Shown: positions 1 to 8,304 of the stretch, piece by piece | Layout: each line of letters starts with the position of its first letter | How positions within the stretch are numbered: the first letter of the stretch is position 1 | Assembly (NCBI GenBank): GCA_965214235.1 | Contig: CBDCBH010000002.1 | Coordinates: forward strand, 372,001 to 436,000 | Source of the DNA: Ilyomonas sp965214235 | Lineage (GTDB): Bacteria > Bacteroidota > Bacteroidia > Chitinophagales > Chitinophagaceae | Length of the DNA: 64,000 nt | Direction of reading: 5' to 3' | Position numbers and translations under genes: made by a program | Notes under the pieces: generated by a model | Database searches by the model: none | Seen by the model: the letters and a program-made list of their open reading frames with translations, nothing else | What the model was told of the DNA's origin: nothing

Positions 1-2002
1 TTGCCATCTTGCAAAGCAGCGTTGCATCATAATAAAAAATGGCTGTTGCGGTAACGCCATTGAGTGTTAGTTGCGGCATACCCGGGGGGTTCGGTCCGTA
101 ATCATACCAATCGCCTAAGCCGTGCGATAAAATATCGTTGTTCGATTTGCTTTGCAGATATGCCACATACTTTTTTATCATTGGGTAAGCGCGCTGTAAA
201 ATGTCTTTATCGCCATACCAGGTATATAATAACCAGGGCAGAATTACCGAGCTGCTTCCCCATTCGGGCGAGTCTAAAAACCCGCCATCAAACACTACAT
301 ATTCAGGAGCAATATCAGGCACAAACCCTTGCGGATATTGCGCATCCATCAAATCGAAAACAATTTGCCGGTACAGATTATAAATATCATAGTTGTAGTG
401 GATGGAAGCGCCCATTAAATAATCCTGTTCCAGCCAGCCCAGCTTTTCGCGGTGTGGGCAATCGGTTATCACACTTTGCATATTGCTTTTAATCGCCCAT
501 TTGATTAATGTATCAATGCGATTGAACAAAGTATTTGAACAGGAAAACGAACCATTTGCAGGATTGGAATTTCTGCTGTGCAGCGATGTTAGTTTTAAGA
601 TTTGAGGCAACAAAGAATGGTTCGCACTTGTATCCGGCACCGCACCTTCCACCTGCACATATCTAAAGCCATAATAAGTAAATTTGGGTTGCCAGGTTTC
701 TTCGCTATCGCTTTGTAAAGTATAAGAAAAATAATATGGGGAGCCGCTTGCTTTTTGATTTGCCAGTTCTTGTTCATTGATGAGTTCCGCAGGAATTAAT
801 TTTACAGTTTGTCCGCGTTTTCCTTTTAGTTTTATTTGAACAATTCCCGATGCATTCTGACCAAAATCGTACAGGTAAACATCCGGTTTAGGTTGAAGTA
901 TTTTTTTTATTGGGAACGAATCCATGATAGTAACGGGATAATCCTGTTCAGGAATCATTTTGCCGCGAGGTGGCGTTACCAACAAAGCCTGCTTCCAATT
1001 TGCATCGTTGAAGAGGGAAGTGTTCCAGCCATTTTGTTCCAATCTTGCATCATAATCTTCACCGCCATAAATACTGGTGAATGTGATGGGTGATGGAGAT
1101 GTTTTCCATGATTGATCAGAAATAATATTTTTAGTTGTTCCATCTTCATAAATAATCTTCAGGTTGCAAATCATTTTCGGCATACCAAAAGCGGTAACAA
1201 TTTTAAAATATCGTTCGCGGTTGATGTTGTAAAAACCATTGCCCACAATCATCCCGATTGTGTTAATGCCGTTAGTTATTTTTTGTGTTACATCGAACGT
1301 GTTATACAAAACGGTTTTGTCGAAATAAGCCCAGCCTGGCGCAAGAAAAGCAGTGCCGATTTTTTTTCCATTCATGCTTGCTTCGTATTGCCCCAACCCG
1401 GTAATAAAAAGAAGCGCCGACTTGATTTTTTTGCTAACCGTAAATTCTTTTCTAAACAAGGGAATTACCGGGCGCTGCAAGCATTTATTGCCGAGCAAAG
1501 ACGCGTTGGGTTCATGAATACAAGGCGCAACCCGCATCGAATCGGGCAGGTCTTCATAGCCAATCCATTGCGCGCCGTTCCAATCTTTTTGCGAAAACAA
1601 ACCCGTGGTTATTTGCTCATCGTTACTCCATGCCGATGGCTTGTTGTGTTCATCCCACACGCGCACTTTCCAGAAGTAAGTTTGGGCAGGCAATAACGGA
1701 TTTCCATTGTATGTTACCAGTACACTTTGTTCAGATTTTACAATGTTGGATTGATAAACATCAAACTTGTTCTTTCCTAAATTTTCTATTGATGAAGCCA
1801 TCACCAACTGGTAGGCAGTTTGGTGTGCACCGTTTTCTTTTGCTGCAATTTCCCAGCTAAAATGCAGGTTGTTCAAAGGGGCGCCAACCGGGTTGGTTTT
1901 GTTTTCACATAAGGCAGTAGCAATTTGTAACTGGCAAAATGCGGGACTGCTGCAAGCAACAGTAACAAGCAATACAATAATAATATTTCTAACCATTTTC
2001 AT
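1..2002 (-). CDS. Alpha-L-rhamnosidase, GH78 family (3' end beyond window)
   Basis: Reading leftward from an ATG at 2002 the frame stays open to the left edge, about 667 codons, so the C-terminus is missing. The protein starts with a hydrophobic export signal ending near ACSSPAFCQ. It then has a fibronectin-like domain and the N-terminal beta domains typical of bacterial rhamnosidases. The (alpha/alpha)6 catalytic region shows DCPHREKLGWLEQDYLMG and further on GLGDWYDYGP, both hallmark GH78 blocks. It would remove terminal alpha-L-rhamnose from plant or bacterial glycans in the periplasm or at the cell surface. A second ATG lies at 1996. The start is only 8 bases after the stop of the upstream histidine kinase, so the two are probably co-transcribed. 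Family assignment is firm; the exact substrate is unknown. Confidence 0.93.
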   Translation of the reverse strand, partial: MKMVRNIIIVLLVTVACSSPAFCQLQIATALCENKTNPVGAPLNNLHFSWEIAAKENGAHQTAYQLVMASSIENLGKNKFDVYQSNIVKSEQSVLVTYNGNPLLPAQTYFWKVRVWDEHNKPSAWSNDEQITTGLFSQKDWNGAQWIGYEDLPDSMRVAPCIHEPNASLLGNKCLQRPVIPLFRKEFTVSKKIKSALLFITGLGQYEASMNGKKIGTAFLAPGWAYFDKTVLYNTFDVTQKITNGINTIGMIVGNGFYNINRERYFKIVTAFGMPKMICNLKIIYEDGTTKNIISDQSWKTSPSPITFTSIYGGEDYDARLEQNGWNTSLFNDANWKQALLVTPPRGKMIPEQDYPVTIMDSFPIKKILQPKPDVYLYDFGQNASGIVQIKLKGKRGQTVKLIPAELINEQELANQKASGSPYYFSYTLQSDSEETWQPKFTYYGFRYVQVEGAVPDTSANHSLLPQILKLTSLHSRNSNPANGSFSCSNTLFNRIDTLIKWAIKSNMQSVITDCPHREKLGWLEQDYLMGASIHYNYDIYNLYRQIVFDLMDAQYPQGFVPDIAPEYVVFDGGFLDSPEWGSSSVILPWLLYTWYGDKDILQRAYPMIKKYVAYLQSKSNNDILSHGLGDWYDYGPNPPGMPQLTLNGVTATAIFYYDATLLCKMA

Positions 2003-2010
2003 CCACTTTT

Positions 2011-4260
2011 TTATGTTGCAGGCAACTGAATAATAAACGTACTTCCTTCGCCTTCTTTACTTTCTACTTTAATAGTGCCGTTGTGTTCTTTTGTAATAAT
2101 GTCGTAAGATAGTGATAGTCCTAATCCTGTTCCTTCACCAGTTGGCTTTGTGGTAAAAAAGGGTTGGAAAATTTTATCAATTACTTTTTGCGGGATGCCA
2201 TTGCCATTGTCGGTTACGATGACCTCAACCCAACCCTTCTTCACGGGTGGAGAAGGGCTTTTAGTAGCGACGGTTACAAGAGGTTTGTAATTTTTGTCAG
2301 CCGTTTTCTTCTTTTCATTTACTGCATAAAACGCATTGTTGAATAAGTTGAGCAACACTCGTCCCATGTCTTGGGGAACGATGTTTATTTTACCAATACT
2401 CTCATCAAAATAGGTTTTAAAATCAGCAATGAAGTTTTTGTCTTTGGCACGTAATCCATGATAACTCAATCGTACATATTCATCGCATAAGGCATTGATG
2501 TCGATGTTTTCTTTTACTCCATTATTTTTTCTTGAATGTTGCAGCATGCCTTTCACAATGGCATCGGCTCGTTTACCATGATGGTTTATTTTTACTTCAT
2601 TTTCTATCACATCATTTGCAATTGTTTTTACTTCATTCATGTTCCCATTATCAATTTCATCTTTTAATTCTTCAAGCAATTCTTTGTTCAATTCACTAAA
2701 GTTATTTACAAAGTTTAACGGGTTCTGTATCTCGTGCGCAATGCCAGCAGTCAGTTCGCCAAGGCTTGCCATTTTCTCGCTTTGTATTAGTTGCGCTTGT
2801 GTTGATTTTAGTTCGGTTAATGCATGGTTCGTCTGGTCTCTTTGTAACAGAATTTCCTGCTTTTGAATTTCTAACAGGCGATAAGCTTTGCGGCGCTGAA
2901 TATTGTTGCGGTAAATAAAAATAAGTGTTGACAAAACCAGTATAATACCCGAAGCCAAAGCAAGAAGCAAGTAATTCTGTCGTTGAGTGTTAATTTTCTG
3001 TAGTTGTTTGTCTTTATTTAAAGATGTGATTTCTGATTGCTTTTTTTCAAGATCGTAATTAAACTGCGCCAGGTTACTTTTGTTGGTTACTTCATTATTG
3101 TTCATGCTATCTCGTAGTGTTATGTAAGTTGAATAATAAAAGAGTGCCTGCTGATAATTTTTTATTGCATTAAAAATATTGTACAAGGCTTCACTATTAT
3201 CTCTCATATATTCTGTGCTGGCAGTAAGCACCGCATAATGGTAACCTTGTTTGCCATAATAAATGGCACTGTCGTAATGTTGCGTACCAAGATAAGCCCG
3301 ACTTAAAATATTATCAATCCACGCAATGCCGGTTGAATCTTTTAATTGCGTGGCACTTTTCAAGGCACTGTACGCATAAATAAAACACAAGGAATTGTTG
3401 TGCAAACGCTGATATACATCTGCCATATTGCTTTTGTTCAGTTCTATATTAAATGAATCTTTTATCAGGGCGGATGCCTGATTGTAAAAATTCAACGCTT
3501 CTGTATAATGCCCTGTAACACGATATTTTTCGCCAAGATCATTCAACACAAACATCTTTGTCTGCATATCTCCAACAGCCTCACTTGTAAGCAAAGCTTT
3601 CTGCAGATTAACAAGCGATTTATTGTCATCACCTAACAATAAATAAATGATACCTATGTTTCTGTACGCAATCGGCATGTCCTCTTTATCATTGTACTTT
3701 TCAGCAACCTGCAGTGCTTTCAGGCTCCATTGAAGCGCAAGCGGATAGTTGATTTCAATACTTTTATAATAATCTACAAATGCAAGCTGCCCATAAATAA
3801 TCAATTTCGGATTTAATGCGCTTTGTGCAATTGCATAAGCTTGTTTAAAAACTTTAATTGCGTCTTTACTTTGAGATGTATTGAACAGCGCTGAACCTAA
3901 CGACCTGTATGCCCAAAACATAGCCGTTTTATCGCCGCTCTGTACTGCAAGCTGAATAGCTTGTTTTGATATAGAAGGTGCTTCGCTTACTTTAGCATTT
4001 AATGACTTCGCTGTAAGTGCCAAAGCTTGCCCGGCGGTAAAATTTAGTTTTTGCGATAAAGAGAAAGCTTCATTAAAAAAGCTGTCTTTTAAAGAAGGAG
4101 GTACATCTGAAAGAAAACAAAGCTGGTTCAAACGATTTACCCGAAAAGTGTCTTTTTGAGGATGCTGCCTCAATTGCTTTAATAGCTGCGATTTGCTTTG
4201 TGAAAAAACGGAACAACAGCAAACCATTAGTAGCATTATAAGAAATGTTTTTTTTATCAT
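2011..4260 (-). CDS. TPR-containing sensor histidine kinase
   Basis: A 749-residue protein with a signal peptide (residues 1-20), a periplasmic array of tetratricopeptide repeats (about 40-390), a short coiled coil, one membrane segment (about 430-450) and a cytoplasmic kinase. The phospho-acceptor box is GIAHEIQNPLNFVNNFSELN. The ATPase part has the N-box LLNLFNNAFYAV, the G1 box DNGNGIP and the G2 box GTGLGLSLSYDI. No receiver or DNA-binding domain is present and no response regulator is adjacent, so its partner is elsewhere. The kinase half is nearly identical to that of the propeller kinase at 8305-11838. Residues about 667-680 come from a palindromic repeat inserted in frame. It lies just upstream of the GH78 gene, suggesting but not proving a link to sugar sensing. 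Confidence 0.93.
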   Translation of the reverse strand: MIKKTFLIMLLMVCCCSVFSQSKSQLLKQLRQHPQKDTFRVNRLNQLCFLSDVPPSLKDSFFNEAFSLSQKLNFTAGQALALTAKSLNAKVSEAPSISKQAIQLAVQSGDKTAMFWAYRSLGSALFNTSQSKDAIKVFKQAYAIAQSALNPKLIIYGQLAFVDYYKSIEINYPLALQWSLKALQVAEKYNDKEDMPIAYRNIGIIYLLLGDDNKSLVNLQKALLTSEAVGDMQTKMFVLNDLGEKYRVTGHYTEALNFYNQASALIKDSFNIELNKSNMADVYQRLHNNSLCFIYAYSALKSATQLKDSTGIAWIDNILSRAYLGTQHYDSAIYYGKQGYHYAVLTASTEYMRDNSEALYNIFNAIKNYQQALFYYSTYITLRDSMNNNEVTNKSNLAQFNYDLEKKQSEITSLNKDKQLQKINTQRQNYLLLALASGIILVLSTLIFIYRNNIQRRKAYRLLEIQKQEILLQRDQTNHALTELKSTQAQLIQSEKMASLGELTAGIAHEIQNPLNFVNNFSELNKELLEELKDEIDNGNMNEVKTIANDVIENEVKINHHGKRADAIVKGMLQHSRKNNGVKENIDINALCDEYVRLSYHGLRAKDKNFIADFKTYFDESIGKINIVPQDMGRVLLNLFNNAFYAVNEKKKTADKNYKPLVTVATKSPSPPVKKGWVEVIVTDNGNGIPQKVIDKIFQPFFTTKPTGEGTGLGLSLSYDIITKEHNGTIKVESKEGEGSTFIIQLPAT
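2221..2260 (-). repeat. Palindromic repeat inside histidine kinase coding sequence, copy 1
   Basis: On the minus strand this reads as a palindrome (CCTTCTCCAC, CGTG, AAGAAGG) followed by the tail GTTGGGTTGAGGTC. It encodes KSPSPPVKKGWVEV in frame, just before the DNGNGIP box. The same repeat occurs at 8512-8551, in the kinase remnant at 4882-4920, and outside any coding sequence at 49488-49524. Confidence 0.7.
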
Positions 4261-4261
4261 T

Positions 4262-4355
4262 CTGTTTTAATGGAAGTTGGATGATGAATTTCGCTCCTTC
4301 CTCTTCTATGCTTTAAGCTGTAATTGTTACGCATGTTCTTTGGTGAAAATGCCGT
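4262..4355 (-). pseudogene. Histidine kinase tail remnant A
   Basis: Read leftward, this matches the last about 28 codons of the histidine kinases here: FTKEH near the start and KFIIQLPLK at the end. It carries stops and frameshifts between them. The homology begins at the DIITKEH position, as in remnant C, and is preceded by the terminator-bearing repeat. It occupies the upstream region of the intact kinase at 2011-4260, so that gene's promoter must lie in or beyond it. Confidence 0.65.
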
Positions 4356-4378
4356 AAACTTTGATACAATACAATTCG

Positions 4379-4437
4379 TTTTGCTTTTAAAGATAGGGGT
4401 ATAAAATAAAAAACCCGCTTCTGTTACAAAGCAGGTT
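4379..4437 (-). repeat. Terminator-bearing intergenic repeat, copy 1
   Basis: This shares the block GCTTTTAAAGATA followed by TAAAATAAAAAA with copies at 5761-5840 and 7080-7165. On the minus strand an imperfect hairpin (AACCTGCTT paired with AAGCGGGTT) is followed by a T-rich run, so it should terminate leftward transcription, here of the short ORF at 4480-4665. Confidence 0.55.
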
Positions 4438-4479
4438 GCATCAAATTGTTCTTTACTATTACCACAACTTCAACCACAG

Positions 4480-4665
4480 CTATTTACGCCCATGCTGGAA
4501 TTCTTTACCAACACAAATTAATATTATATTGATGAAGAACACCAGCAAAAGCAAAAATAAATTTGTTTGATGCGCCGGCATTTTTTCAGCTCTGCCAAAT
4601 GGATTTGTTTTACCCTTCGGGAGAAATGCCGGCGATTCAAACAGGATTTTATAGTTGGAAAACAT
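4480..4665 (-). CDS. Short membrane-anchored hypothetical protein
   Basis: A 61-residue ORF beginning 4 bases after the ancestral stop of kinase remnant B and ending before a leftward terminator. It has a basic, proline-containing N-terminal half and one strongly hydrophobic segment (NLFLLLLVFFINIILICV, about residues 36-53), followed by a short basic tail. I do not recognise a family. Its position in decayed sequence makes it uncertain whether it is a gene. The single membrane span and tight spacing are the only arguments for it. Confidence 0.3.
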   Translation of the reverse strand: MFSNYKILFESPAFLPKGKTNPFGRAEKMPAHQTNLFLLLLVFFINIILICVGKEFQHGRK

Positions 4666-4669
4666 AGGG

Positions 4670-4955
4670 CTAAGAGGTGGGAAGCGAAATAAAAAACGAT
4701 GTTTCTTCGCCTTCCTTGCTTTTTACCTGTATTTTCCGTTATGTGCTTTGATAATATCGTAACTTAAGCTCAAACCCAGTCCGGTTCCCTGCCCGGTTAG
4801 TTTTGTGGTAGAGAATGGCTGAAACACTTTATCAATGATGTTTGATGGAAAACCATTACCGTTATCTTTTACAATGATTTCGACCTCACCCCAACTCTCT
4901 CCACGAGTGGAGAGGGAGCGTTTGGTTATTACAATTACAAGAGGTTGATAATTCC
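4670..4955 (-). pseudogene. Histidine kinase remnant B (ATPase domain)
   Basis: Read leftward, this gives QPLVIVITK, then DNGNG, FQPFSTTK and GTGLGLSLSYDIIKAHNG. That is the C-terminal ATPase half of the kinases at 2011-4260 and 8305-12009. A one-base loss in an A run after HNG puts the final segment (IQVKSKEGEE to ISLPTS) out of frame. The N-terminal part is absent: the homology starts abruptly where the PIN gene ends. It also carries the palindromic repeat at 4882-4920. It is more diverged from the two intact copies than they are from each other, so it is an older relative rather than a fresh duplicate. Confidence 0.85.
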
Positions 4956-5363
4956 TTCTTTAATTAAAATAGCTTTAAACTCATCAATATTTACAACTTT
5001 GATAGAAGGAAAATCAATGCTTTTTAGAATATCAAAGTCCCGGTCGTTGGTTACCAAACAAGCTACGTTTGCTGCAAAAGCACAATCAACAAATTTATCG
5101 TCGTCTTGGTCATTTGTAATTAGCCGAAGGTTAAAATAAGCAACTATTAATTGTGCGGTTGAAAGTTCTATTAATGACCTAATTACATTCGCTGCAACTT
5201 CAGCACTCCAATGCGCGGCAAGTTGTTCTTCATACTCCGCCAATATATCGTTAGAGAAAGCAACACCGATCTTCTTTTCAATAATAGCCTGATACAACCA
5301 ATGAAATTTAGACCTGCCAGAAACAGAAACCAAAAGAACATTTGTATCTATTACAGCAAGCAA
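4935..5363 (-). CDS. PIN-domain toxin, putative toxin-antitoxin ribonuclease
   Basis: A 142-residue PIN domain. The acidic residues expected to bind Mg are visible: D6 in VIDTNVLL, an acidic residue near 45 in ILAEYEEQL, D in the NDQDDDKFVDCA block (about 85-95) and D in VTNDRDFDIL (about 107). It resembles the PIN-family toxin group with COG1569-type proteins, expected to cut RNA. It starts 3 bases after the antitoxin stop, which is typical of a toxin-antitoxin operon. The last few codons and the stop lie in sequence aligning with the histidine kinase remnant, so the original C-terminus may have been replaced. The active-site residues are intact. Confidence 0.85.
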   Translation of the reverse strand: MLAVIDTNVLLVSVSGRSKFHWLYQAIIEKKIGVAFSNDILAEYEEQLAAHWSAEVAANVIRSLIELSTAQLIVAYFNLRLITNDQDDDKFVDCAFAANVACLVTNDRDFDILKSIDFPSIKVVNIDEFKAILIKEGIINLL

Positions 5364-5366
5364 GGG

Positions 5367-5603
5367 TTATGATTTTTGGTTTAACCATGACTCCATATCT
5401 GCATCGGTCAAACCTTTTTCGTCCCAAATTTCATCGGCTTGTACAATAGCTTTATTTGCATAAAACTTTGCTAATAAACTTTTAAGTTCTTCCAGATCTT
5501 CGCTTGAAAGATTTGTGCCGTAGAGTTTCATCAACTCAACCTGCGCATTGGTTAGCGGGAATTTTAACTCATTCATATTTAAAGGTAGTAAATCTATTAT
5601 CAT
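5367..5603 (-). CDS. Antitoxin partner of the PIN toxin
   Basis: A 78-residue acidic protein directly upstream of the PIN gene, separated by 3 bases. The middle (LSSEDLEELKSLLAKFYANKA) is predicted helical. The C-terminal part (ADEIWDEKGLTDADMESWL) is the kind of tail that wraps toxins in small antitoxins of this type. The start may be the ATG at 5603 or the one at 5576 (MNELKF), which would remove nine residues; the sequence does not settle this. Function is assigned mainly from size, charge and gene order. Confidence 0.75.
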   Translation of the reverse strand: MIIDLLPLNMNELKFPLTNAQVELMKLYGTNLSSEDLEELKSLLAKFYANKAIVQADEIWDEKGLTDADMESWLNQKS

Positions 5604-5646
5604 TTATTTTTTGGTACGATAAGCAGGGAAGTTAATCCATTGCATT

Positions 5647-5733
5647 TTATGCAGGCAATACAATTATAAACTCACTTCCTTTGCCTTCTTCGCTTTCTAC
5701 TTTTAAAGTTCCGTTGTGTTCTTTGGTGATGAT
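5647..5733 (-). pseudogene. Histidine kinase tail remnant C
   Basis: Read leftward, this encodes IITKEHNGTLKVESEEGKG and ends EFIIVLPA with an intact stop at 5647. It is the exact C-terminal end of the local histidine kinases with nothing upstream. The homology begins at the same residue as remnant A and is also preceded by a terminator-bearing repeat. It has no start codon and no catalytic residues. Confidence 0.8.
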
Positions 5734-5760
5734 ATGATTTATCTTTTCCCCACAGTTTCG

Positions 5761-5840
5761 TTTCGCTTTTAAAGATAAGCGTAAAAATAAAAAGCCTGTC
5801 TCTACAAAAAAGAAGTGCTTTTGTAAACAATATCAATAAT
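5761..5840 (-). repeat. Terminator-bearing intergenic repeat, copy 2
   Basis: This is the same block as copies at 4379-4437 and 7080-7165 (TTTCGCTTTTAAAGATAAG, then TAAAAATAAAAAGCC, then ACAATATCAATAA). The hairpin is weaker in this copy. The remaining sequence up to 6027 holds no ORF; it is AT-rich and must contain the promoter of the gene at 6028, for which I see no exact TAnnTTTG box. Confidence 0.55.
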
Positions 5841-6027
5841 TAAAACTTCTTCGCCATCGTTGGTGTTCTTCATCAACGAAATCTATATAGTAAAGCATGT
5901 TAGTGAAGAAAAACAACATGGGCGCTAACAAATGCTTTTTTTTATTCTATTTTGTAGTAGTGTATTTTACAAATACAGTATCTTTATTAATCTATATTTT
6001 CAAAACTAACTATTTAACTTATCACAC

Positions 6028-6951
6028 ATGAAAGCACCGTCACGCAGAACATTTTTAAAGACCGGAAGTATGGCTGTTGTAGCGGCAGCCGTTTTGCCCA
6101 AGTTCGCATTGGCATCCGCAAAAATTCACCAAGACTTAGGCTTACAGTTGTATTCCGTAAGGGATGATATGCATAAAGACCCATCAGGAACGTTGAAAAA
6201 ACTTGCGGAGATGGGTTATAAAAGAGTGGAGCACGCAGACTATAACGACCGTAAATTTTACGGCTATTCAGCAACAGATTTTAAAAAGCTTTTGGATGGT
6301 CTTGGCTTGCTAATGCCGAGTGGTCATACAACGATGACAGTGGCAGATTACGATGCGGCAAAAGGTGATTTTACCGATAAATGGAAATACACGATTGACG
6401 ATGCAGCTACCCTGGGGCAGAAATATGTGATAAGCCCTTATATGGAAGAAAGCATGCGTACGGATAAGGAAGCTTTAAAACGTTTTATGGATCAGTTTAA
6501 TAAATGCGGAAAGCTTTGCCAGGCACAAGGAATGAAATTCGGGTACCATAATCATGAGTTTGAATTTACCACTAAAATAGACGGTAATACCCTTTACGAC
6601 TTTATTATGAAAAATACAGATCCTGCAATAGTAGTACAACAATTAGACACAGGAAACTTATACGGACAAGGAACTACTGCAATTGAATTAATGAAACAAT
6701 ACCCTGGCAGATATATAATGATGCACATTAAAGATGAAATTAAAAGTTCGGGTAAAGGCGAAGTAGGTACCGGCTATGAGAGCACCTATTTAGGAAAGGG
6801 GTTAATACCTATACACGATACGCTGATTGAATCTGCCAAAGTCGGAATCAATTACGTTATCATCGAACATGAATCTTACCAGGGTACGCCGCCGCTTGAC
6901 TGCATGAAAATTGATTTAGATACGATGAAGAAATGGGGTTACCAGGCTTAA
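6028..6951 (+). CDS. Exported TIM-barrel sugar phosphate isomerase/epimerase-like protein
   Basis: A 307-residue xylose-isomerase-like TIM barrel. It starts with a twin-arginine export signal (SRRTFLKTGSMAVVAAAV) and probable cleavage after LASA, so it should be folded before export to the periplasm. Metal-site residues of the family can be followed through GYHNHEFEF, QLDTGN, HIKDE and IIEHESYQG. The family isomerises or epimerises keto-sugars or inositol derivatives; the substrate cannot be read from the sequence. It is transcribed alone, away from the decayed kinase region on the other strand. Confidence 0.9.
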   Translation: MKAPSRRTFLKTGSMAVVAAAVLPKFALASAKIHQDLGLQLYSVRDDMHKDPSGTLKKLAEMGYKRVEHADYNDRKFYGYSATDFKKLLDGLGLLMPSGHTTMTVADYDAAKGDFTDKWKYTIDDAATLGQKYVISPYMEESMRTDKEALKRFMDQFNKCGKLCQAQGMKFGYHNHEFEFTTKIDGNTLYDFIMKNTDPAIVVQQLDTGNLYGQGTTAIELMKQYPGRYIMMHIKDEIKSSGKGEVGTGYESTYLGKGLIPIHDTLIESAKVGINYVIIEHESYQGTPPLDCMKIDLDTMKKWGYQA

Positions 6952-7079
6952 GCTTCAAGTTGGCTAAATATGATCGGGGTCATTAAATTGATTGATAACA
7001 TTTCAATCAAATACTTAGCGTAAGCGTTTACAATATTTTTCAGAGCCTTTGTTATTTTCCACCCTCTTTGGGGATATTG

Positions 7080-7165
7080 TTTCGCTTTTAAAGATAAGTA
7101 TAAAAATAAAAAGCCCGTCTTTAGAAAAAGACAGGCTTACATAAACAATATCAATAAGCAAAACT
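7080..7165 (-). repeat. Terminator-bearing intergenic repeat, copy 3
   Basis: The clearest copy of the repeat. A hairpin (AAGCCTGTCTTT paired with AAAGACGGGCTT on the minus strand) is followed by a TTTTTATTTTTA run. No kinase tail follows this copy on its left side, unlike the other two. No gene lies to its right on the minus strand, so whatever it terminated is gone or is non-coding. Confidence 0.6.
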
Positions 7166-7183
7166 TCTTTTTACGCCGTTTTT

Positions 7184-7383
7184 GGTCGTCTGACCATAAG
7201 TGTTAGGAAGATTTGTTAAGACCGTCATTGCGAGCTTGCGAAGCAATCTGAGGCTTCGCTTTTCATTAGGATTATTAGTCGCAAACCTGATTTTGTACTT
7301 ACCAAAGACTGCTTCGTGCCTCGCAGTGAGGAACATTTACCTCTTTAACTTTTCTTCCCAAAAACTATGGTCAGGCGACTAAC
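7184..7383. mobile_element. MITE-like element with nested inverted repeats
   Basis: About 200 bases bounded by an outer inverted repeat: GTCGTCTGACCATAAGT at 7186 and its partner ACTATGGTCAGGCGAC ending near 7379. Inside is a second inverted pair, GTCATTGCGAGCTTGCGAAG (7223-7242) against CTGCTTCGTGCCTCGCAGTG (about 7309-7328). No ORF in it looks like a real protein. The inner pair resembles the widespread bacterial GTCATTGCGAGC palindromic repeat family. It is probably a non-autonomous mobile element or a palindrome nested in one. No target duplication is obvious. Confidence 0.55.
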
Positions 7384-7482
7384 AAGGGCACAAAGGGCAG
7401 CAAAGGTTAAATTTACGTTGCCGGGCAGCATCTGACTATCAATCAGCCTTTTGTGTTGTTATATTTATATAAATATTGGGTT

Positions 7483-8256
7483 ATGAGTTTACACATTGCC
7501 TTCAACAAAATTGCCAACCGAAACTATATCTGTTTACCCAAGATTGCCATTCTACTGCTTTTGGTTGGCGCAAATGCATGCACGAAAACTGAAAACCTGC
7601 CTGCCTGCACCGGCAACTGTGCTGATATTGTGTTTTCAGGAACCATGTTCGACCTGAGTGCCAATGCGCCATTGAAAGGCGATGACATAAAAATTTATCT
7701 GAACCCGTATGTAGCCGGTGCTCTTATACAACCCAATAATTATATTGTAGCAAGCGGAAAAACAGGCAGCGATGGAACCTTTACCTTTCATGCGCAGTAC
7801 GATACTACAAAGTTTGCATCAGCTACATTAGAAGTGAACGCTACCATACCAGATGGTTATATCCAATACCCACAACAGATAGACCCGATGGCAGAATCGG
7901 GACCTTCTAATATAGACGCATTAATTTTTGATCCCACTGATCTTACTTCGTTCAGTCATTTGTCGTTTGTCTTGTTTCAAAAGACCTTATTGCAAATCCA
8001 CATGCACCGAACCACGCCCATTTTATATGGCGGCTATTTGCTATTAGACTTGCGGGACAATAATGTGGTTGGCAGTGTTAATGGGTTAATAGAAACGGCG
8101 GCAAATAAAGATACAACTGTATCAGCTTATACAGGCGCTAATGTTTATACTATTATTACCGCTTCAAGAGAAATATCTGACACGAGTTATGCCTCTACCA
8201 AAGATTCAATCAAATGCACAAAAAATGGCCACAATGCCATTGATATTTATTACTGA
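7483..8256 (+). CDS. Hypothetical lipoprotein
   Basis: A 257-residue protein when started at the ATG at 7483; the upstream ATG at 7453 would only add ten residues before the signal. The signal peptide ends in a lipobox-like LLLVGANAC, with the modified cysteine about residue 34. The rest is beta-rich and begins with a segment that looks like a carboxypeptidase-regulatory or prealbumin-like fold (VFSGTMFDLSANAPLKG, then GKTGSDGTFTFHAQYD). I do not recognise a named family. It is convergent with the propeller kinase, whose stop is 48 bases away, and likely sits at the outer membrane. Confidence 0.75.
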   Translation: MSLHIAFNKIANRNYICLPKIAILLLLVGANACTKTENLPACTGNCADIVFSGTMFDLSANAPLKGDDIKIYLNPYVAGALIQPNNYIVASGKTGSDGTFTFHAQYDTTKFASATLEVNATIPDGYIQYPQQIDPMAESGPSNIDALIFDPTDLTSFSHLSFVLFQKTLLQIHMHRTTPILYGGYLLLDLRDNNVVGSVNGLIETAANKDTTVSAYTGANVYTIITASREISDTSYASTKDSIKCTKNGHNAIDIYY

Positions 8257-8304
8257 ATGGCTGTTGTAAAAGAGGTTGTTTAAATCCGGTATAATAAAAT
8301 AAAG

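Noticed and set aside
64..1860. Several plus-strand ORFs across the left end
   Set aside because: They lie opposite the GH78 reading frame, which is continuous and carries family motifs; the plus-strand translations are low-complexity and match nothing recognisable.
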